Source: CAZDGV01 sp964505195 (GTDB lineage: Bacteria > Bacteroidota > Bacteroidia > Chitinophagales > Chitinophagaceae). From it: a stretch of 64,000 bases of DNA. Both the position numbers and the translations under genes were made by a program. Shown in pieces: positions 24,203-32,542 of the stretch. The number at the start of each line of letters is the position of its first letter. Within the stretch, counting starts at the first letter, position 1. The DNA lies in the NCBI GenBank assembly GCA_964505195.1, contig CAZDGV010000002.1, positions 1-64,000 of the forward strand. The letters are read 5' to 3'. The notes under the pieces are model-generated. The model was not told the DNA's origin. It was given only the letters and a program-made list of their open reading frames with translations, and made no database searches.

Positions 24203-25412
24203 GGGGTTTTTATTCTGAATGCAACCGTAGCATTCTTTTTTTCATCTGCCGAAAGCAGTACTTTGTAAATCTGGTCACCGTTTTTAATGCGCATGAATGC
24301 GGTGTTGGGCGGAATACGACCCATATTATCGGCATACATTACGAGCAAATTTTCTTTGCCGGGTTCAGCGCGTAATTTGCGAACGATGGGCACATTGCTT
24401 AAAGCTTGCTTTGAAACAACCACTTCATTATTGAACAGTACGGTAACAACATCGCCATCGATTTCAGCATTATCGTACAAGCTGATTTCAATTTCAGGAT
24501 CTGTTAATGTAATCGTTTCGTAAAGTTGATTATCGCGTTTTTGCATCCCTTGTTTAATAACCTGCTCGGCTTGGTTCTCTTCACGTTTTTCCAACACAGA
24601 TGGAGCAGGAGTTATATTCGTCTTTGGTTTGTCATCTATAGCTACTTCAGCTTTTTCGGAAGAGGTAGGCTTTGTGGAGCTGTTTGGCTGTTGTGTTGTT
24701 GTTGCTTTTGAAATACCACTGTTTGGTTTTGCGGTTGTGCTTGGAGTGCTTGTTTTAGGCTGCGGCTTGCTGGCCAGATTGTTTTGCTGACCAGCATTTA
24801 TTTTCTTTTGCTGAAAAANNNNNNNNNNNNNNNNNNNNNNNNNNNNNNNNNNNNNNNNNNNNNNNNNNNNNNNNNNNNNNNNNNNNNNNNNNNNNNNNNN
24901 NNNNNNNNNNNNNNNNNNGGCTTGCTGGCCAGATTGTTTTGCTGACCAGCATTTATTTTCTTTTGCTGAAAAATTTTCCGCTGAAGTACTGTTGTGCCGC
25001 TTCCACCGCAACCTGCGGTTGGTTTAGCAGGTTTCCATACGCCTACTAATTGCTCAATGGAGTCTTTCTTGAAATAGGTGAGTGTATGTATCTGAAAGCA
25101 ATCTTTAAAATCGGGCGGGGTGTTTGCTTTAATTCTTTCCACTTCTGTGGAAACGATAGTTTTGCTAAGCGGATCGATAGTGCCTTTGATGCGGCAGATG
25201 GTGAAATAACGCTTTCCCTGTATTATAAAATAAGTGATAGAAGATCCTTCGAAGCTGCGGTCTTTTGCTTCGATTTCGAGTACATAATCCGTTTTTAAAT
25301 CGGGCCTTCCTTTTTCATCAAAACTGCCTGTCCACTGTCCGCTGAATTTTTGGGCAGAAGCCGATACGACGAAAAAAAAGGAACAAAGCAAGAATAATCC
25401 TCTCATGATCAT
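24199..25412 (-). CDS. Secreted protein of unknown function, interrupted by an assembly gap
   Basis: As written the gene is split by 100 N flanked by 55-bp duplicates, and the two halves are in different frames. Removing one copy plus the N (155 bases) leaves 1059 bases, exactly 353 codons including the stop, and joins the halves within the shared segment, giving a 352-residue protein. It has a signal peptide (ending VVSASAQ) and an N-terminal beta-rich domain (FSGQWTGSFDEKG onward, about 130 residues). A Thr/Ser/Pro/Lys-rich linker follows, then a C-terminal domain of about 110 residues starting near LYETITLTDPEIEISLYDN. I do not recognise a family or a function. An ATG at 25406 is an alternative start. 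Confidence 0.8.
24764..24973. other. Assembly gap (100 N) flanked by identical 55-bp copies, inside a gene
   Basis: Bases 24764-24818 equal 24919-24973, with N at 24819-24918. The flank length is the same (55) as at the first gap, as expected of contig ends sharing one k-mer. Collapsing it restores a single open reading frame, which is strong internal evidence that gap and duplicate are artefacts. Confidence 0.93.
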
Positions 25413-25461
25413 GGTTTCAGGGCTCAAAAGCAACGAGAACAACTGCAAAATAACCAAAACC

Positions 25462-25496
25462 TTTGCCCTTCCATGAGCAATAGTTTGTTAATTTTG
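25462..25496 (+). promoter_or_regulatory. Promoter of thrS
   Basis: TTTG (25462-25465), 23 bases, then TAATTTTG (25489-25496), a perfect -7 box about 30 bases before the thrS ATG. The spacing is slightly longer than at the best promoters here. Confidence 0.5.
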
Positions 25497-25524
25497 CAAC
25501 ACTTTAAAAGAACGCTCAGATTTT

Positions 25525-27468
25525 ATGTCGCAGATGATTCATATAACCCTTCCGGATGGTGCAGTAAAAGAAATGCCACAAGGCAGCACCTCGCTTGATA
25601 TTGCTAAATCAATCAGCGAGGGACTTGCGCGTAAAGTACTGGCTGCCAAAATAAATGGTGAGGTATGGGATCTTTCCCGCCCGCTGCAGAGCAATGCAAG
25701 TTTGCAGCTGCTCACCTGGGATGATACAGATGGTAAAAATACTTTCTGGCATTCTTCTGCTCACCTGCTTGCTGAGGCAGTTGAATTTATTTTTCCGGGT
25801 GTGAAATTTTGGGTAGGACCACCAGTAGAAAATGGGTTTTACTACGATATGGATTTGGGTGATCGGAAGCTCAGTGAATCGGATTTAGAACAGCTGGAGA
25901 AAAAAATGAATGAGCTTGCCCGACAAAACAATGTTTTTGAAAGAAAAGCAATTTCGAAGCAGGACGCTGTAAAATACTTTTCTGAAAAAGGGGATGAGTA
26001 CAAGTTGGATTTGTTGCAAGGATTGAACGACGGCGAAATCACTTTTTACAGTCAGGGCAATTTTACGGATCTGTGTCGCGGCCCGCATATTCCGCATACC
26101 GGTTTGATCAAGGCCATTAAGCTTACCAGCGTAGCGGGTGCTTATTGGAAAGGCGATGAAAAAAATAAAATGCTCACACGCGTTTATGGCGTAACCTTTC
26201 CGCAGCAAAAAGATCTGGATGCTTATTTGCTGATGTTGGAAGAAGCCAAAAAGCGTGACCATCGTAAGCTCGGTCGCGAGTTAGGCATTTATACCATGGA
26301 TGAAGATGTGGGCCCAGGTTTACCACTTTGGCTTCCCAACGGAACCATTGTTATTGAAGAGCTGGAAAAGTTAGCAAAGGAAACCGAACTGGCTGCAGGT
26401 TACAAGCGCGTTGTTACGCCGCATATTGCAAAGGAAACCATGTATCTCACCAGCGGACATCTTCCATATTATCAGGATAGTATGTTTCCGCCGATGGAAG
26501 TGGAGGGACAGAAATATTATCTGAAAGCAATGAACTGTCCGCACCATCACAAAATATTTTCTGCCGAACCCAAAAGCTATAAAGACCTTCCATTCCGACT
26601 TGCAGAATATGGTACTTGCTACCGTTATGAGCAAAGTGGTGAGTTATTCGGACTGATGCGTGTGCGCTGTTTGCATATGAACGATGCGCATATTTACTGC
26701 ACCAAAGAACAGTTTTATCAAGAATTTGAAGCAGTGAATCAGATGTACTTGAAGTACTTCAAAATTTTTGGTATTGAAAAATATGTGATGCGACTCAGTC
26801 TGCATGATCCTGCAAAGCTTGGACAGAAATATGTGGATGAGCCCGAACTATGGAAAGAAACAGAGACCATGGTACGGGAGGTGCTGGTTCGTACCGGAAC
26901 ACCTTTTGTTGAGGTGCATGATGAAGCAGCGTTTTATGGCCCTAAAATTGATGTGCAAATCTGGAGTGCCATTGGCAGGGAATTTACCCTCGCAACCAAT
27001 CAGGTAGATTTTGCTCAGGGTCGTCGTTTTAAATTGGAATTTACCAACCAAGAGAATAAGCCGGAAACTCCACTTATCATCCACCGTGCGCCACTTGGTA
27101 CGCATGAGCGCTTTATTGGCTTTTTGCTGGAGCATTATGCAGGTAAGTTCCCTTTATGGCTGGCACCGGTGCAGGTAAAACTGCTGCCCATCAGCGACAA
27201 GTTTTCCGAATATGCACACGGAGTAGCACAAAAGCTGAAAAAGATGGATATTCGTGCTGAGGTTGATGATCGAAACGAAAAGATCGGTAAGAAAATACGC
27301 GATACAGAATTGATGAAAGTTCCTTACATGCTTGTGCTGGGTGAGAAGGAGATGAATGAAGGCATGGTTTCGGTTCGTCGCCAGGGTAAAGGTGATGCAG
27401 GTGTAGTTACCGTTGATGCATTTGCAGCATCCATAGAAAAAGAGATCAGAGATCGTATTGCAGAATAA
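25525..27468 (+). CDS. thrS: Threonine-tRNA ligase
   Basis: The 647-residue synthetase charges tRNA-Thr. In order it has a TGS domain (about residues 1-65, MIHITLPDGAVKEMP), the editing/SAD domain (about 70-240, including FWHSSAHLLAEAVE), the class II catalytic core (about 260-540) and the anticodon-binding domain (about 545-647). The zinc ligands of the core can be placed in AMNCPHH, MNDAH and IHRAPLGTHERF. The length matches the family (about 640). It leads a translation cluster, with infC 76 bases downstream on the same strand. Confidence 0.97.
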   Translation: MSQMIHITLPDGAVKEMPQGSTSLDIAKSISEGLARKVLAAKINGEVWDLSRPLQSNASLQLLTWDDTDGKNTFWHSSAHLLAEAVEFIFPGVKFWVGPPVENGFYYDMDLGDRKLSESDLEQLEKKMNELARQNNVFERKAISKQDAVKYFSEKGDEYKLDLLQGLNDGEITFYSQGNFTDLCRGPHIPHTGLIKAIKLTSVAGAYWKGDEKNKMLTRVYGVTFPQQKDLDAYLLMLEEAKKRDHRKLGRELGIYTMDEDVGPGLPLWLPNGTIVIEELEKLAKETELAAGYKRVVTPHIAKETMYLTSGHLPYYQDSMFPPMEVEGQKYYLKAMNCPHHHKIFSAEPKSYKDLPFRLAEYGTCYRYEQSGELFGLMRVRCLHMNDAHIYCTKEQFYQEFEAVNQMYLKYFKIFGIEKYVMRLSLHDPAKLGQKYVDEPELWKETETMVREVLVRTGTPFVEVHDEAAFYGPKIDVQIWSAIGREFTLATNQVDFAQGRRFKLEFTNQENKPETPLIIHRAPLGTHERFIGFLLEHYAGKFPLWLAPVQVKLLPISDKFSEYAHGVAQKLKKMDIRAEVDDRNEKIGKKIRDTELMKVPYMLVLGEKEMNEGMVSVRRQGKGDAGVVTVDAFAASIEKEIRDRIAE

Positions 27469-27469
27469 G

Positions 27470-27536
27470 CGCAAAGTCCCTTTCTTTGCGGTATCAACAA
27501 CAAAACAAGCAACGTTCACATGTTAGGGATGTGAGC
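27470..27536 (+). promoter_or_regulatory. Two hairpins in the thrS-infC spacer
   Basis: CGCAAAG/CTTTGCG (470-476 with 484-490 of 27,4xx) and GTTCACAT/ATGTGAGC (514-521 with 529-536 of 27,5xx) form stems of 7 and 8 bp. The second ends 8 bases before the infC ATG. Neither has a T tract, so an RNA regulatory or processing role is more likely than termination. Function is not shown. Confidence 0.4.
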
Positions 27537-27544
27537 ACAACTTT

Positions 27545-28126
27545 ATGGCATTTCAACCCAGACCCCCCAGAGGCAGGTTCATCCCAAGAAAAGAACCCGA
27601 ACACCGTATTAACCAAATGATCAGGGTTCCAGAGGTTCGCCTGGTAGGCGACAATGTAGAAGTGGGTGTATATCCTACGCAAAAAGCCTATCAAATTGCA
27701 CAAGAGCTCGGACTCGATTTGGTAGAAATATCTCCTAATGCAGTACCGCCCGTTTGTAAGGCAATCGATTACAATAAGTTCCTTTACGAGAAGAAGAAGA
27801 AAGAAAAGGAAATGAAGGCAAATAGCAAAGTTTCCGAGGTAAAGGAAATTCGCTTTACGCCCAATACCGATGACCACGACTTTGATTTCAAGGCAAAGCA
27901 TGCTGAAAACTTTCTGAAAGAAGGAAACAAGGTGAAGGCCTATGTTCAATTTAAGGGCCGCGCTATTCAGTTTAAGGAAAGAGGAGAGCTGGTACTGTTG
28001 AAATTTGCTGAAAGACTGAAGGAGATCGGTCAGTTGGAAGGTTTACCCAAACTGGAAGGTAAGCGCATGCTGGTGATCTTCGCGCCAAAAGCCACGAAAA
28101 AGAAAAAGGACAATCCACCTGCATAA
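27545..28126 (+). CDS. infC: Translation initiation factor IF-3
   Basis: A 193-residue IF-3, which binds the 30S subunit and controls start-codon selection. The N-terminal domain (about residues 18-90, EHRINQMIRVPEVRLVGDN and LDLVEISPNAVPPVCKAIDY) is joined by a Lys/Glu-rich helix to the C-terminal domain (about 95-185, KEIRFTPNTDDHDFDFK). The N-terminus carries an extra basic stretch (RPPRGRFIPRK). The start is a normal ATG, not the rare AUU used for autoregulation in E. coli. A strong terminator follows, so rpmI and rplT are transcribed separately. Confidence 0.97.
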   Translation: MAFQPRPPRGRFIPRKEPEHRINQMIRVPEVRLVGDNVEVGVYPTQKAYQIAQELGLDLVEISPNAVPPVCKAIDYNKFLYEKKKKEKEMKANSKVSEVKEIRFTPNTDDHDFDFKAKHAENFLKEGNKVKAYVQFKGRAIQFKERGELVLLKFAERLKEIGQLEGLPKLEGKRMLVIFAPKATKKKKDNPPA

Positions 28127-28141
28127 TTGCATCACATTCAT

Positions 28142-28164
28142 AAAGGAGCTTTGCTCCTTTTTTT
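28142..28164 (+). terminator. Terminator of infC
   Basis: AAAGGAGC (28142-28149), a 3-base loop, GCTCCTTT (28153-28160), then T residues: a short, strong intrinsic terminator 16 bases after the stop. Confidence 0.85.
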
Positions 28165-28232
28165 GTGCCCTTTTAATAGGATGTTGTCGTTGTTTGTTTT
28201 GAACAATGGGTTGGTAGCATTGTTGCTTTTAA

Positions 28233-28475
28233 ATGAATGCATTTTCAAAAATTGGTTGGCCCATTGCAATCGTCACGGGATTCGCATTCTTTTACCAGGC
28301 AACCCCATTAATGGGTTTTTCTGAGCAAATGATAGTGTTTATGTTCTGTATTTCACCTTTTCTGTTTATGTGGATGGTTTACAAGGTGTTACGGGATGGT
28401 AAGCCCTCGGAGAAAACCTGGGAGGAACATTTTTACGAAGATCTAGACTATCGCAGAGCGGGAAAAGGGGAATAA
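28233..28475 (+). CDS. Small two-helix membrane protein of unknown function
   Basis: An 80-residue protein with two predicted membrane helices (about residues 8-24 and 33-52). A hydrophilic, acidic C-terminal tail (DGKPSEKTWEEHFYEDLDYRR) is probably cytoplasmic. I recall similar short proteins in other Bacteroidota but no function. It sits between infC and rpmI, which are adjacent in most bacteria, and is separated from infC by a terminator and from rpmI by a promoter, so it is its own unit. The coding call rests on the clean hydrophobic pattern and the absence of any overlapping gene. Confidence 0.7.
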   Translation: MNAFSKIGWPIAIVTGFAFFYQATPLMGFSEQMIVFMFCISPFLFMWMVYKVLRDGKPSEKTWEEHFYEDLDYRRAGKGE

Positions 28476-28493
28476 TGGTTTATTCCAGTGCAT

Positions 28494-28525
28494 TTTGACC
28501 ATTTGAACTGAATTCCATACCTTTG
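28494..28525 (+). promoter_or_regulatory. Promoter of rpmI-rplT
   Basis: TTTG (28494-28497), 20 bases, TACCTTTG (28518-28525). The start of transcription is expected near 28532, leaving a leader of about 89 bases before rpmI. Confidence 0.75.
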
Positions 28526-28528
28526 CGC

Positions 28529-28620
28529 TCCCGTAAATGGGAAATATTGCCCGTAAGGCCCCAAAAGTGTTGAACCAGTGTTCAGCCGCCAGCAGGGTAT
28601 CATCTTTAAAGCATGTTACA
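28529..28620 (+). promoter_or_regulatory. Structured leader upstream of rpmI (candidate L20-type autoregulatory element)
   Basis: The ~89-base leader holds hairpins at 28529-28542 (TCCC/GGGA), 28549-28559 (GCC/GGC) and 28570-28585 (TTGAAC/GTTCAG, loop CAGT). The heptamer CCCGTAA is repeated at 530-536 and 550-556 of 28,5xx. Elsewhere (E. coli, Bacillus) L20 represses this operon through its mRNA leader. That this leader does the same is inference. Confidence 0.4.
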
Positions 28621-28818
28621 ATGCCAAAGGTAAAAACGAATTCCAGTGCTAAAAAGCGGTTTAAAGTTACCGCCACCGGAAAAATCACACACCAGAAGCC
28701 CTTTAAGCGGCACATTCTCACCAAAAAATCCAACAAGCGCAAGCGCCACATGGGTCATGATGGCGTAGTACACAAGTCGAATCTGGACTTCGTTAAGCGT
28801 CTTTTGCGTTTGAAGTAA
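28621..28818 (+). CDS. rpmI: 50S ribosomal protein L35
   Basis: A 65-residue, very basic protein starting MPKVKTNSSAKKRFKVTATGKI, the classic L35 start, and ending in the family pattern (HKSNLDFVKRLLRLK). The frame stays open upstream to an ATG at 28537, but the conserved N-terminus fixes the start at 28621. It is the first gene of the rpmI-rplT pair, 27 bases before rplT. Confidence 0.97.
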   Translation: MPKVKTNSSAKKRFKVTATGKITHQKPFKRHILTKKSNKRKRHMGHDGVVHKSNLDFVKRLLRLK

Positions 28819-28845
28819 TTCTTAATCCTCTAAACTTATTTTGAT

Positions 28846-29190
28846 ATGCCTCGCTCCGTAAATGCTGCAGCTTCTAGGGCTCGCCGCAAAAGAATATTGA
28901 AAGCCGCTAAAGGTTATTACGGCAAAAGAAAAAATGTTTATACCGTTGCGAAAAACGTGATGGAAAAAGGTCTTACATACAAGTATGTAGGCCGTAAACT
29001 TAAAAAGCGTGAATACCGCAGTCTGTGGATTGTACGTATCAACGCTGCAGTGCGTGAAGAGGGACTTACGTATTCTCAGTTCATCCACTTGCTGAATGAA
29101 AAGGGAATTACGCTCGATCGCAAGATTCTGGCTGATCTTGCCATGAATGAGCCCGAAAGCTTTAAGAAGCTGATCGCTTCTGTAAAATAA
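28846..29190 (+). CDS. rplT: 50S ribosomal protein L20
   Basis: The 114-residue L20 binds 23S rRNA early in 50S assembly. It starts MPRSVNAAASRARRKRILKAAKGYYG and contains YVGRKLKKREYRSLWIVRINAA, both family hallmarks; the length is standard. It is co-transcribed with rpmI and ends before a 12-bp-stem terminator. In well-studied bacteria L20 is the autogenous repressor of this operon. Confidence 0.97.
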   Translation: MPRSVNAAASRARRKRILKAAKGYYGKRKNVYTVAKNVMEKGLTYKYVGRKLKKREYRSLWIVRINAAVREEGLTYSQFIHLLNEKGITLDRKILADLAMNEPESFKKLIASVK

Positions 29191-29215
29191 CCATGCAAAG
29201 CATGTAAATATTTTT

Positions 29216-29249
29216 AAACCGGATGTGTTCAAACGCATCCGGTTTTTTT
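29216..29249 (+). terminator. Terminator of rpmI-rplT
   Basis: A 12-bp stem (29216-29227 with 29234-29245, core ACCGGATG/CATCCGGT) with a 6-base loop, followed by seven T. Confidence 0.9.
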
Positions 29250-29299
29250 AATTTTGAAACCATTTTAAACGTCCGTTTACTCATACCTGTTGTTTCATC

Positions 29300-30700
29300 A
29301 TGAATAATACAACTTACACCGATCTGGTACATCAGACATTTAACTTTCCGCAAGAAGATTTCGAAGTGAAAGATGGCTATTTACAGTTTAACGGACTGGA
29401 TTTAAAGGCGCTGATTGCCAAGCATGGTACGCCCATGAAGCTTACCTATTTACCTAAAATAGGAATGCAGATCAAAAAAGCAAAGCGCATGTTTGATGCA
29501 GCTATGAAGCGGCATAAGTATGAGGGTAAGTATCATTATTGTTATTGCACCAAAAGCAGTCACTTTTCGTTTGTGGTTGAAGAAGCCTTAAAGCACGAGA
29601 TTCATCTTGAAACTTCTTACGCATACGATATTGAAATCATTAACAAGCTGCATCAGCGCCGTAAAATTAATAAAGACATTTTCATTATCTGCAATGGCTA
29701 CAAGCAGAAGGGCTATATAAGCAGGATTGCTAAACTCATTAACAGTGGCTTCAAAAATGTTGTGCCGGTGCTCGACAACAAGGAAGAGTTGCAGCAGTAT
29801 AAAAAAACGGTAAAGCAACCATTTAAAGTCGGCATTCGTGTGGCAGCAGAAGAAGAACCCACTTTTCCCTTTTATACATCGCGACTTGGCATGCGTGCGA
29901 GAGATATCCTCGAGTTTTATGTAGATAAGATTGAAGGAAATGAAGATCGCTTTCAGCTTAAAATGCTACATATCTTTTTGAACAAAGGCATTAAAGATGA
30001 TATATACTACTGGAGTGAATTGAATAAAGTGATCAATCTCTATTGTCAACTTAAAAAGATTTGTCCGGAGCTTGATTCAATTAATATTGGCGGTGGATTT
30101 CCTATCAAGCATTCGCTGGGTTTTGAGTACGACTATCAATTCATGATCAATGAAATTGTAGGTACCATCAAAAAAACCTGTAAAAAAGCAGGCGTTCCCA
30201 TGCCGCATATCTTCACTGAATTTGGCAGCTACACTGTGGGAGAAAGCATGGCACATATTTACAGTGTACTCGGCCAAAAAACCCAGAATGATCGTGAAAA
30301 CTGGTATATGATCGACTCATCTTTCATTACCACTTTGCCCGATACCTGGGGCATCGGAGAGAAGTTTCTTATGCTGCCTATTAATAAGTGGGATCAAGAT
30401 TATCAACGGGTGGTGCTGGGCGGTATCACCTGCGATAGCCACGATTATTATGATTCCGAAGAACATATCAACGAAGTGTTCCTTCCTAAATTAAATGGAA
30501 GTGGTGAGCCGTTGTATGTAGGATTCTTTCATACTGGAGCGTACCAAGATCAAATTAGCGGGTATGGCGGTATCAAACATTGTTTGATACCTTCTCCGAA
30601 GCACGTCATTGTGGGGCATGACAAAAACGGTAAGCTCACCGATTGGGTATATGCAAAAGAGCAATCCGCTCAAAGTATGCTCAAGATATTGGGTTATTAA
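29300..30700 (+). CDS. speA: Arginine decarboxylase-like PLP enzyme (alanine racemase-type fold)
   Basis: A 466-residue PLP-dependent decarboxylase of the barrel type. YCYCTKSSHF carries the PLP lysine (Lys85), NIGGGFP is the phosphate-binding glycine loop (near 258), FTEFGSYTVGES corresponds to the EPGR region, and GITCDSHDYY holds the active-site Cys-Asp pair (near 378). Bacteroidota annotate proteins of this length as arginine decarboxylase, which makes agmatine for polyamine synthesis; it lacks the extra domains of the ~630-residue E. coli SpeA. The related diaminopimelate or carboxynorspermidine decarboxylases are alternatives. A TAATTTTG box at 29249-29256 may be its promoter. Confidence 0.75.
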   Translation: MNNTTYTDLVHQTFNFPQEDFEVKDGYLQFNGLDLKALIAKHGTPMKLTYLPKIGMQIKKAKRMFDAAMKRHKYEGKYHYCYCTKSSHFSFVVEEALKHEIHLETSYAYDIEIINKLHQRRKINKDIFIICNGYKQKGYISRIAKLINSGFKNVVPVLDNKEELQQYKKTVKQPFKVGIRVAAEEEPTFPFYTSRLGMRARDILEFYVDKIEGNEDRFQLKMLHIFLNKGIKDDIYYWSELNKVINLYCQLKKICPELDSINIGGGFPIKHSLGFEYDYQFMINEIVGTIKKTCKKAGVPMPHIFTEFGSYTVGESMAHIYSVLGQKTQNDRENWYMIDSSFITTLPDTWGIGEKFLMLPINKWDQDYQRVVLGGITCDSHDYYDSEEHINEVFLPKLNGSGEPLYVGFFHTGAYQDQISGYGGIKHCLIPSPKHVIVGHDKNGKLTDWVYAKEQSAQSMLKILGY

Positions 30701-30715
30701 TCTAGTCAACATTAA

Positions 30716-31180
30716 ATGAATCCTGTGAAACCCTTTTTTGTTTTTTGCGCTTTTATAGTCATCTGCTCTTATGGTTTTGCCCAGTCGCAGGATGCAGCAG
30801 TACGTTTAACCGTAGAGAACATGTTTGAGGCAATGCGGAGTTCAGATACGATTCTTTTAAAGCAGGTGGTTGCTTCAGATGCTATTTTGCAAACGGTTGT
30901 TTCTCCGAGAAATGCTGCAACGGATATACGACTGCAAAGTGTTACCTCGTTCATTGAAGCAGTTGGAAAGGGAAAGCCCGGTGATGCAGATGAGCGCATT
31001 CGTTTTGAAGCGGTTCACATTGACGGGGTACTTGCTTCTGTATGGACATCCTATCGTTTTTATTACAAAGGAAATTTCAGTCATTGCGGAGTCAATTCTT
31101 TTCAGCTGGTTTTAAAGGAAGGAGCGTGGAAGATTCAACACATCATCGATACGCGCAGGAAAGACAACTGTATTTGGTAA
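30716..31180 (+). CDS. Secreted NTF2-like (lumazine-binding-type) protein
   Basis: The 154-residue protein has a signal peptide (ending SYGFAQ) and a mature part with the NTF2-like cone fold pattern: a helical start (VRLTVENMFEAMRSSDTILLKQVV), a mid strand (ILQTVVS) and the closing strands 'ASVWTSYRFYYKGNFSHCGVNSFQLVLKEGAWKIQHIIDTR'. Such proteins (SnoaL, DUF4440 or lumazine-binding-2 families) often lack a known substrate. It follows the decarboxylase by 15 bases on the same strand and may share its message. Its stop codon abuts the stop of the convergent gene. Confidence 0.7.
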   Translation: MNPVKPFFVFCAFIVICSYGFAQSQDAAVRLTVENMFEAMRSSDTILLKQVVASDAILQTVVSPRNAATDIRLQSVTSFIEAVGKGKPGDADERIRFEAVHIDGVLASVWTSYRFYYKGNFSHCGVNSFQLVLKEGAWKIQHIIDTRRKDNCIW

Positions 31181-32449
31181 TCAGCGTTTCTTTTTATTCA
31201 TCCGATATTTCTCATTCACTTTCGGACTGTTGAAATAGGTGTCGGCCTCTTTGGTATTTTGTCCGGAAAGTTCTTCCAGTGGTATATCTATCAATTGTAT
31301 CTGCACCTGCTTCAGCTCGTTTTTCAGCTTGGTTGTTTTAGCAAGCAGGTCAGGATCACGGTCGTTGATGAGTGCATTATCAGAAAGCAAGTATTCCAAA
31401 CGTTTGATACTTGTACGCACAAGTGCGGCAGAATTCTGATCATACACACGGTTGGGCACAGCTGCTTCTTTCATTGGTACCAAAGCAACTCCCACACTGG
31501 GTAAAATTCTTCCGGTGGTTTTGTTGGATTCGCCTGGTAAAGATGAAAATATGGTTCCACCTAGTGCAGAAGTAGCCGAAGTCATATCGAAGCCCAAACG
31601 GGTATTACGCACTTTTTTTATTTTTTTATCCAATGTGCGGAAAGTTAGTTTAAGCTGGGCGACATACTGATTGATATCATTTGTGAGTTTATCGTATTCT
31701 GATTTTTTTAGCGGAAAATTTATAGCATCCCGAACGATGATGCGCACATTGGCGGTATCATGATTTTTGAATTTGTCTGCTCCGATAAAGCGCAGTTGAA
31801 CAGTTTTTGTTTTTGCGGTGTCGTTGTCCTTGATAAAATCAAAAGGCACATACCATTGAAACAGATCATTGCATTTTGAAACGGTTTGATAGTTCTTGAT
31901 GGCCTGATTGCTTTCAAAAGTGATGGTTTCAATGGGGAAACTGCCCGTTTCACAAGCAATGCGGAACTGAACGGTATCACCTTCATCAATGATGAGCGGA
32001 CTTACCACACTGGGCCGAACACGGCTAATAATAATTTCTGTATTGTAAAAAACGAGAGTGAAAGAAGTATCAACCCTTTCTGCAGGATGCTTCAGATTCT
32101 GTACACCGATGAGCACTTTGTACTCGGTATCATATTTTAGACGACCGGATAGGAAAAATGATTTATCGGCCCTGAAGTCGAGCGTACCATTGTCTTTGTT
32201 AATTTTCAGCCCTACAGGTGCATTCTTCAAAAACCAGTAATAGCCATCTTTGGGTTTATTGATCTCCAACTGATAGCGCAAAGTACTGTCAACATGAAGG
32301 GTAAAGTAGGGATTGATATTGGTAATTCTCAAAAGGGTATCTGATGCATTAGCTGATTGAGCTGAGTCGGTGATATCCTGCCCAAGAAGCATTAAGCTTT
32401 GCAACAAGCAAACAAAAACAAGGGATGTGATTTTAAGAGCCCGTTTCAT
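31181..32449 (-). CDS. Secreted protein with Ig-like region and helical C-terminal part, function unknown
   Basis: A 422-residue protein with a signal peptide (ending LMLLGQ). Residues about 40-130 and 135-250 look like two beta-sandwich modules: 'PYFTLHVDSTLRYQLEINKPKDGYYWFLKNAPVGLKINKDNGTLDF' resembles the dystroglycan/cadherin-like pattern for putative-Ig repeats. Residues about 255-422 are rich in Lys, Leu and Glu with heptad character, suggesting long helices. I do not recognise a family. A near-match promoter (TATCTTCG, minus strand, 32456-32463) precedes it. It is unrelated in strand and spacing to its neighbours. Confidence 0.6.
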   Translation of the reverse strand: MKRALKITSLVFVCLLQSLMLLGQDITDSAQSANASDTLLRITNINPYFTLHVDSTLRYQLEINKPKDGYYWFLKNAPVGLKINKDNGTLDFRADKSFFLSGRLKYDTEYKVLIGVQNLKHPAERVDTSFTLVFYNTEIIISRVRPSVVSPLIIDEGDTVQFRIACETGSFPIETITFESNQAIKNYQTVSKCNDLFQWYVPFDFIKDNDTAKTKTVQLRFIGADKFKNHDTANVRIIVRDAINFPLKKSEYDKLTNDINQYVAQLKLTFRTLDKKIKKVRNTRLGFDMTSATSALGGTIFSSLPGESNKTTGRILPSVGVALVPMKEAAVPNRVYDQNSAALVRTSIKRLEYLLSDNALINDRDPDLLAKTTKLKNELKQVQIQLIDIPLEELSGQNTKEADTYFNSPKVNEKYRMNKKKR

Positions 32450-32488
32450 TCATTGCGAAGATAAATGTTTCAACTGTTTTAAAAACAG

Positions 32489-32515
32489 CAAACCCGCTAT
32501 AGACATAGCGGGTGC
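32489..32515 (-). terminator. Terminator of hsp20
   Basis: ACCCGCTAT (32492-32500) pairs with ATAGCGGGT (32505-32513) over a 4-base loop; on the minus strand a T-rich stretch follows, after the hsp20 stop. Confidence 0.7.
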
Positions 32516-32542
32516 AAACCAACTGTACTTGCTTTTTAAGCA

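Noticed and set aside
28127..28324. A 65-codon frame starting right after infC
   Set aside because: It runs through the infC terminator and overlaps the small membrane protein; no conserved pattern.
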